Below are positions 51,693 to 64,000 of a stretch of 64,000 nucleotides of DNA, one piece after another. The notes below the pieces were generated by a model that worked only from the letters and a program-made list of their open reading frames with translations, was not told the DNA's origin and searched no databases. How positions within the stretch are numbered: the first letter of the stretch is position 1; the number at the start of each line of letters is the position of its first letter. The stretch is from positions 1-64,000 of the forward strand of contig JAXMCI010000006.1 in the NCBI GenBank assembly GCA_046349435.1, in the 5' to 3' direction. The translations under genes and the position numbers were made by a program. Source of the stretch: JAXMCI01 sp046349435. GTDB taxonomy: Bacteria > Pseudomonadota > Alphaproteobacteria > Dongiales > Dongiaceae.

Positions 51693-51721
51693 ATCCTATT
51701 GAGGGGTCCCCACCCCGTCAA
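51693..51721 (-). promoter_or_regulatory. Promoter of the str operon (rpsL)
   Basis: On the minus strand: TTGACG, 17-base spacer, TAGGAT. Good hexamers at ideal spacing, placed between the GST terminator hairpin and rpsL. Transcription would begin near 51686. Confidence 0.65.
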
Positions 51722-51762
51722 GTGCAGAGTCACGCGGCGTTCATGAATTTGGTTCCATGGAG

Positions 51763-51786
51763 GGCGCCCGGGACCCGCCGGGCGCC
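51763..51786 (-). terminator. Hairpin after the GST gene
   Basis: Perfect 9-bp stem GGCGCCCGG / CCGGGCGCC with a 6-base loop, 16 bases past the GST stop and 42 bases before the rpsL promoter. Only a pyrimidine-rich CCCTCC follows, so efficiency is uncertain. Confidence 0.5.
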
Positions 51787-51801
51787 TTTCCAGGCCTCGT
51801 T

Positions 51802-52443
51802 TCAGCCGAGCTTGGGCTCGGTCTTCTTCACCGAGGGGCGTCCGGCGATCGCCTGCCACCAGCGGGCCAGCCTCGGCGCCCCGGCGAGCGCCTTCTGACC
51901 CTCCGGGGTGCCGCTGAAATAGGCCATCACCGGCACCAGGTGCAGGTCGGCGAGGCTGAGCTCGGGCCCGCACAGGAACGGCCCCTGCGAATCGGCCGCC
52001 GCTTCCAGCGCCGCGATCGACTTCCCGACCATCGGTGCCGCCTCGGCGACGATCGCCTCGTCAGGCGTGCCGCCGAGCAGCGGCACCACCGCCCGCTGCC
52101 AGACGACCTTCCCGATCAGCGAGCCGTAGGCGTAGGAATCGACGATGGCGACGATCTGCGCCATGCGCGCCCGCCGCTTGACGTCGGCCGGCTGCAGCTT
52201 CGGCCCGGGGAAGGCCTCGTCGACGTAGCGGGCGATGGCCGCCGTCTCGTAGAGGCGGAACCCGTCATGCTCGAAGGCCGGTACCTTGGCGAAGGGCTGC
52301 AGCGCAAGATAGTCCGGCTTCTGCGCCGCGCCGGTCAGGATGTCGACCTCGCGCAGCTCGTAGGGCACCCCCTTCTCCTCCAGGGCCAGCCGGGCGGTCC
52401 GGGCATAGGTGCTGTAGGCGGGGCCGTGCAGGATCACGCTCAT
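51802..52443 (-). CDS. Glutathione S-transferase family protein
   Basis: 213 residues: thioredoxin-like N-terminal domain (1-80) with the active-site region PAYSTYARTARLALEEKGVPY and the cis-Pro/gamma-glutamyl binding part KVPAFEHDGFRLYETAAIARY, then an all-helical C-terminal domain with the capping-box-like LSLADLHLVPVMAYF. Conjugation or thiol-transfer role is generic. It lies between rpoC and rpsL, a place normally without a gene, with its own promoter and hairpin. Confidence 0.92.
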   Translation of the reverse strand: MSVILHGPAYSTYARTARLALEEKGVPYELREVDILTGAAQKPDYLALQPFAKVPAFEHDGFRLYETAAIARYVDEAFPGPKLQPADVKRRARMAQIVAIVDSYAYGSLIGKVVWQRAVVPLLGGTPDEAIVAEAAPMVGKSIAALEAAADSQGPFLCGPELSLADLHLVPVMAYFSGTPEGQKALAGAPRLARWWQAIAGRPSVKKTEPKLG

Positions 52444-52490
52444 CTCGTCCTCCCTGGCAACGCGGCCGGGTCCGGCCGGATTCCGCCCCT

Positions 52491-52519
52491 CTTATAGAGG
52501 AATCGAGGCGGCGGTCGAA
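52491..52519 (-). promoter_or_regulatory. Promoter of the GST gene
   Basis: On the minus strand: TTCGAC, 17-base spacer, TATAAG, about 48 bases before the ATG at 52443. It lies downstream of the rpoC hairpins, so the GST is likely transcribed on its own. Confidence 0.6.
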
Positions 52520-52550
52520 TCACTCGGCCGCGAGGCCTCCGACACGGCAA

Positions 52551-52578
52551 GGGCCGGCCGCCTCGCGGCGACCGGCCC
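52551..52578 (-). terminator. Hairpin after rpoC
   Basis: GGGCCGGCCGCC (52551-52562) pairs with GGCGACCGGCCC (52567-52578), 12 positions with one mismatch and a 4-base loop. A second hairpin, TCCCC...CCCGCG/CGCGGG...GGGGA, lies between it and the rpoC stop. Only TTGCC follows, so it is a moderate terminator candidate for rpoBC. Confidence 0.5.
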
Positions 52579-52623
52579 TCGATCCGTTCCCCTCGCCCGC
52601 GACCGCGGGACGGGGAGCTTTCG

Positions 52624-56775
<4,152 letters not shown>

Positions 56776-56844
56776 CGACTGCTCCTGACTGGATTGACGG
56801 GGCGATGGCCGGAGGGGCCGGCGGCGGGCCGGCCCCCTCGCCCG

Positions 56845-61008
<4,164 letters not shown>

Positions 61009-61098
61009 TGCTGTCCTCGTTGCCTGCTCAGGCGCTCATCCGCTCGCTGCCCCGCCGGCGGGACGCCACCCCGCCGCCATCGCCTTCGGCCGCCCATC

Positions 61099-61121
61099 GC
61101 CCCGGCTGCCGTCGCCGGGGC
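61099..61121 (-). other. Second hairpin in the rplL-rpoB spacer
   Basis: Perfect 8-bp stem GCCCCGGC / GCCGGGGC with a 7-base loop, between the U-tract hairpin and rpoB. Could be an RNase processing site or an alternative structure; no direct indication. Confidence 0.35.
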
Positions 61122-61132
61122 GCAGAAACGGC

Positions 61133-61174
61133 AAAAAGGCCGGGCCGGCGCCGCTCCTCGGAGCGGCACCGACC
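61133..61174 (-). terminator. Attenuator-like terminator between rplL and rpoB
   Basis: On the minus strand a 15-pair stem (GGTCGGTGCCGCTCC with GGAGCGGCGCCGGCC, two G-U pairs) is followed by CGGCC and then five T. It begins 34 bases past the rplL stop. In E. coli a partial terminator at this same place sets the excess of ribosomal proteins over RNA polymerase. Confidence 0.7.
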
Positions 61175-61207
61175 CTGCCTCATGCCGTTCGGCCGGTAGT
61201 CAGTTGC

Positions 61208-61582
61208 CTACTTCAGTTCGACCTTCGCACCGGCATCTTCAAGCTTTTTCTTGAGGTCGGCCGCCTCCTGCTTGTTGACGCCCTCCTTGACCGGCTTCGG
61301 GGCGCCCTCGACGAGGTCCTTGGCCTCCTTCAGGCCGAGCCCGGTGATCGCCCGGACCTCCTTGATCACGTTGATCTTCTTGTCGCCCGCCTCGACCAGG
61401 ACGACGGTGAACTCGTCCTTCTCGACAGCCGCCTCGGCGGCCGGCGCCGCGGACGGCGCCGCGACCGCGACCGGGGCCGCGGCGCTGACGCCCCAGGCCT
61501 CCTCGAGCTTCTTGCTGAGCTCGGCCGCCTCGAGGACGGTGAGCTTCGACAGTTCTTCCACCAGATGCTGCAGATCAGCCAT
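61208..61582 (-). CDS. rplL: 50S ribosomal protein L7/L12
   Basis: 124 residues: N-terminal dimerisation domain (MADLQHLVEELSKLTVLEAA), Ala/Pro hinge (about 35-52, VAVAAPSAAPAAEAA), and the C-terminal factor-binding domain with INVIKEVRAITGLGLKEAKD. Stalk protein recruiting EF-Tu and EF-G. 44 bases after rplJ. Confidence 0.98.
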   Translation of the reverse strand: MADLQHLVEELSKLTVLEAAELSKKLEEAWGVSAAAPVAVAAPSAAPAAEAAVEKDEFTVVLVEAGDKKINVIKEVRAITGLGLKEAKDLVEGAPKPVKEGVNKQEAADLKKKLEDAGAKVELK

Positions 61583-61626
61583 TTCTCTCTCCTAAAGGGC
61601 TTTGAACATTGGGTCCAGGCATCGGC

Positions 61627-62145
61627 TCAGGCAGCTTGGTCCTTCGTCGCGTAGGCGCTCAGGACACGCGCGAGCTGGCCGCCCGGGGCCTGCAGGACGG
61701 CGGCGATGCGAGTCGCCGGGGTCTGCAGCATGCCGAGCAGCCTGGCCCGCAACTCATCCAGCGACGGCAGGGTGGCAAGCGTGCCGACCCCGGCCGGGTC
61801 GAGCAGCTGCCCGCCCACGGCTCCACCGACGATGCTGAGTCGTTCGTTGGTCTTGGCGTAGGCCACGATGACCTTCGCCGCGGCCACCGGGTCGACCGAG
61901 AAACCGATCGCGGTCGGACCCTTGAACAGGGGCGACAGCCCCTCGAACTGCGTGCCGGCGAGCGCGAGACGTGCGAGCCGATTCTTCGTCACCTTGAAGC
62001 CGGCTCCCGCTTGCCGCATCTGTCGGCGGAGGTTCGTCACCTCCCCCACCGTCATGCCGGAATTGTGGGTGATCACCACCAACATGTTCCGGCTGAAGGT
62101 CTGATGCAGGGCGGCAACCAGCGATTCCTTACCCGATCGGTCCAC
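61627..62145 (-). CDS. rplJ: 50S ribosomal protein L10
   Basis: 172 residues from a GTG start at 62145 (first residues MDRSGKESLVAALHQTF); GGAG lies 7 bases upstream. Conserved TVGEVTNLRRQMRQAGAGFK and KNRLARLAL bind 23S rRNA; the C-terminal helices that carry L7/L12 dimers follow. Preceded by a 336-base leader. Confidence 0.97.
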   Translation of the reverse strand: MDRSGKESLVAALHQTFSRNMLVVITHNSGMTVGEVTNLRRQMRQAGAGFKVTKNRLARLALAGTQFEGLSPLFKGPTAIGFSVDPVAAAKVIVAYAKTNERLSIVGGAVGGQLLDPAGVGTLATLPSLDELRARLLGMLQTPATRIAAVLQAPGGQLARVLSAYATKDQAA

Positions 62146-62481
62146 TGATCGTCTCCGATGCCGTCGGCCGCCGGATGGACCCCGAAGGGGGAACCCGCCG
62201 GCCGGTTTGCACTTGGACCTTCCGGAACGGCCCGGAAGATCCGGTGGGCCTGTCCCAGAAGTTCAAGTCGCCCTGCCGCCGCTCCGTGAGGGGGCGACGG
62301 TCGAACTGCTTGACCTCCTGTCTCATGCAGGCCTGGCGTTTAAGCCGGCCGGACACGCCGGGCACGGCACCTGCAGTCTCGGACAGGGTGGCGGAAGCTT
62401 GCCTCCGGGGATCCCGGGAGCGCCCTTCCGCCGCCGCCGGCAGCCCGGAGGCGGCCGGTGGATCTCTTGAGGCGACGCCGG
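62146..62481 (-). promoter_or_regulatory. Leader between rplA and rplJ with competing RNA pairings
   Basis: The only gene-free stretch over 300 bases. Two inverted pairs cross each other: GGCGGAAG (62390-62397) with CTTCCGCC (62425-62432), and GCCTCCGGG (62401-62409) with CCCGGAGGC (62444-62452), so they are mutually exclusive or form a pseudoknot. In E. coli the equivalent region binds the L10-L12 complex for autogenous control. I see no confident promoter or open frame. Confidence 0.5.
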
Positions 62482-63180
62482 TCAGCTCGCGCCGACCACC
62501 GTGCCGATCTCCAGCTTCAGGCCCGGCCCCATGGTCGAGCTCAGCGACACCTTGCGGATGTAGGTGCCCTTGGCGCCGCTCGGCTTGGCCCGGTTGATCG
62601 CCCCGACGAACGCCTTGACGTTGTCGGCCAGCGCCGCCTCGGTGAAGCTCGCCTTGCCGACGCCGGCATGGATGATGCCCGCCTTCTCGGCGCGGAACTC
62701 GACCTGGCCGCCCTTGGCGGCGCGCACCGCCTCGGCGACGTCGGCGGTCACCGTGCCGAGCTTCGGGTTCGGCATCAGGCCGCGCGGGCCCAGCACCTTG
62801 CCGAGCCGGCCGACGATGGCCATCATGTCCGGCGTCGCGATGCAGCGGTCGAAGTCCATCTGGCCGCCCTGCACCTTCTCCGCCAGGTCCTCGGCGCCGA
62901 CCAGGTCGGCCCCGGCCTCCTGCGCCTGGCGGGCCTTGTCGCCGCGGGCGAAGACCGCGACGCGCAGGCTCTTGCCGGTGCCGTGCGGCAGCATGACGAC
63001 GCCGCGCACGTTCTGGTCGGCGTGGCGCGGGTCGATGCCGAGATTCATCGCCAGCTCGACGGTCTCGTCGAACTTGGCCTTGGCGCGCTCCTTGATCATC
63101 TTCACGGCCTCGTCGAGGCCGTAGAAGCGGTCGCGGTCGATGCCCTCGTAGGCGTTGCGCAGACGCTTGCCCTTCGCCAT
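62482..63180 (-). CDS. rplA: 50S ribosomal protein L1
   Basis: 232 residues: NLGIDPRHADQNVRGVVMLP, the second domain with ADLVGAEDLAEKVQGGQMDFD, GPRGLMPNPKLGTVTADV and the RNA-binding GKASFTEAALADNVKAFVGA. L1 stalk; in E. coli it represses rplK-rplA. 5 bases after rplK. Confidence 0.98.
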   Translation of the reverse strand: MAKGKRLRNAYEGIDRDRFYGLDEAVKMIKERAKAKFDETVELAMNLGIDPRHADQNVRGVVMLPHGTGKSLRVAVFARGDKARQAQEAGADLVGAEDLAEKVQGGQMDFDRCIATPDMMAIVGRLGKVLGPRGLMPNPKLGTVTADVAEAVRAAKGGQVEFRAEKAGIIHAGVGKASFTEAALADNVKAFVGAINRAKPSGAKGTYIRKVSLSSTMGPGLKLEIGTVVGAS

Positions 63181-63185
63181 CGCGG

Positions 63186-63614
63186 TTACTCCACCACTTC
63201 CAGGCCCATCGAGCGGGCCGTGCCACGGATCATCTGGGCCGCCGCATCGACGTCGGCGGCGTTCAGGTCGGCCATCTTCTGCTGCGCGATGGTGCGCACC
63301 TGCTCCATCGTCACCTTGCCGACGAAGCCGCGGCCCGGCGTCTGCGAGCCCTTGTCCAGGCCCGCCGCCTTGCGCAGGAAGTAGCTGGCCGGCGGCGTCT
63401 TGGTGACGAAGGTGAAGGAGCGGTCGGCAAAGGCGGTGATCACCACCGGGATCGGCATGCCGGGCTCCAGCGACTGCGTCGCCGCGTTGAACTCCTTGCA
63501 GAACGCCATGATGTTGAGCCCGCGCTGGCCGAGCGCGGGACCCACCGGCGGCGAGGGGTTCGCCTTGCCCGCCGGGATCTGCAGCTTGATGTAGCCTTCG
63601 ATCTTCTTCGCCAT
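63186..63614 (-). CDS. rplK: 50S ribosomal protein L11
   Basis: 142 residues. MAKKIEGYIKLQIPAGKANP SPPVGPALGQRGLNIM start with the proline-rich thiostrepton-site segment, and the C-terminal RNA-binding domain GKVTMEQVRTIAQQKMADLN. GTPase-centre protein. Confidence 0.98.
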   Translation of the reverse strand: MAKKIEGYIKLQIPAGKANPSPPVGPALGQRGLNIMAFCKEFNAATQSLEPGMPIPVVITAFADRSFTFVTKTPPASYFLRKAAGLDKGSQTPGRGFVGKVTMEQVRTIAQQKMADLNAADVDAAAQMIRGTARSMGLEVVE

Positions 63615-63640
63615 GTCTGGCCCTCAGTCCTCAAAATCCG

Positions 63641-63671
63641 TACGGCAACCCGCCCGGAGGGGGCTGCCGTA
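63641..63671 (-). promoter_or_regulatory. Stem-loop in the rplK leader
   Basis: TACGGCAACCC (63641-63651) and GGGCTGCCGTA (63661-63671) form an 11-pair stem with one G-U on the minus-strand RNA and a 9-base loop, 27 bases before rplK; GGATTTTG follows. A second stem, GGGGCC/GGCCCC at 63675-63690, lies just upstream. Could be a nusG terminator/attenuator or an L1 repressor site. Confidence 0.5.
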
Positions 63672-63780
63672 GCCGGGGCCCGACGGCCCCGCTGGGGTGC
63701 GCGGTTCGTCGGCCCTGGCTGGCCTCCCGCGCGGGTGAAACGCCCGAATTGCCGCCGTCGCGGCGCCGGGCGCTGCCGGG

Positions 63781-64000
63781 CTAGAGCTTCTCGACCTGCG
63801 AGTACTCCAGCTCGACCGGGGTGGCGCGGCCGAAGATGGACACCGCCACCTTGAGCCGCCCCTTCTCCTCGTCGACCTCCTCGACCATCCCGTTGAAGGA
63901 GGTGAAGGGGCCGTCCGAAACGCGCACCTGCTCGCCGATCTCGAAGATGATCGAGGGCTTCGGCCGCTCGATCCCCTCCTGCACCTGATGCTGGATCCGC
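63781..64000 (-). CDS. nusG: Transcription termination/antitermination factor NusG, 5' part missing
   Basis: Only the C-terminal 72 codons lie in the window; the frame is open to base 64000. The KOW domain is clear: FEIGEQVRVSDGPFTSFNGM, VEEVDEEKGRLKVAVSIFG and RATPVELEYSQVEKL. The N-terminal RNA-polymerase-binding domain is outside. Next gene downstream is rplK after 166 bases. Confidence 0.95.
   Translation of the reverse strand, partial: RIQHQVQEGIERPKPSIIFEIGEQVRVSDGPFTSFNGMVEEVDEEKGRLKVAVSIFGRATPVELEYSQVEKL

Overview
The window is a GC-rich stretch of an alphaproteobacterial chromosome. The gene order (rif, str, S10, spc and alpha ribosomal clusters in one run, followed by degP and rarA), the ATP12-type chaperone, the zinc-less S14 and the leucine and propionyl-CoA carboxylase genes fit a Rhodospirillales-like bacterium. 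That placement is inferred from gene content and order, not from a computed phylogeny. Nearly all genes lie on the minus strand. I see no phage, insertion sequence, CRISPR array, toxin-antitoxin or biosynthetic island.

Region 1 (1-9800) is acyl-CoA and branched-chain amino acid catabolism. Isovaleryl-CoA dehydrogenase (liuA) heads a compact minus-strand run: a DMT-family transporter broken by an in-frame amber codon, a DUF1272 zinc protein, a RidA protein, an SDR, a second acyl-CoA dehydrogenase and a DsbA-like isomerase. After one plus-strand threonine-dehydratase-like gene come liuB, liuC and the 5' part of liuD, giving the leucine route from isovaleryl-CoA to 3-methylglutaconyl-CoA and its hydration.

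Region 2 (9800-33260) is mixed housekeeping: malic enzyme fused to a phosphotransacetylase-like domain, tRNA-Leu(GAG), lipB, a polyamine-type ABC transporter whose two permeases are fused in one polypeptide with an M14-family hydrolase beside it, an EF-hand protein, dapF, a B3/B4-domain protein, an acylphosphatase overlapping propionyl-CoA carboxylase alpha, a glycosyltransferase, propionyl-CoA carboxylase beta, ATP12, AsmA, an RluC-type pseudouridine synthase, an isochorismatase-like hydrolase, rarA and a Do-type periplasmic protease.

Region 3 (33257-64000) is translation and transcription: in transcription order nusG (partial), rplK-rplA, rplJ-rplL, rpoB-rpoC, a glutathione S-transferase inserted between rpoC and rpsL, then rpsL-rpsG-fusA-tuf, the full S10 and spc clusters to secY-adk, and rpsM-rpsK-rpoA-rplQ. 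Sigma70-like promoters can be read before rpsL, the GST and rpsM. Hairpins lie between rplL and rpoB, after rpoC, after the GST, after rarA, and inside the degP signal-peptide coding sequence just past rplQ.

I found no convincing undescribed multi-gene system. The items most worth checking are the amber-interrupted transporter, the apparent 3' frameshift in the M14 hydrolase overlapping lipB, the terminator-like palindrome inside degP, the fused permease, the self-contained GST cassette within the RNA polymerase/ribosome cluster, and the acylphosphatase overlapping a biotin carboxylase.
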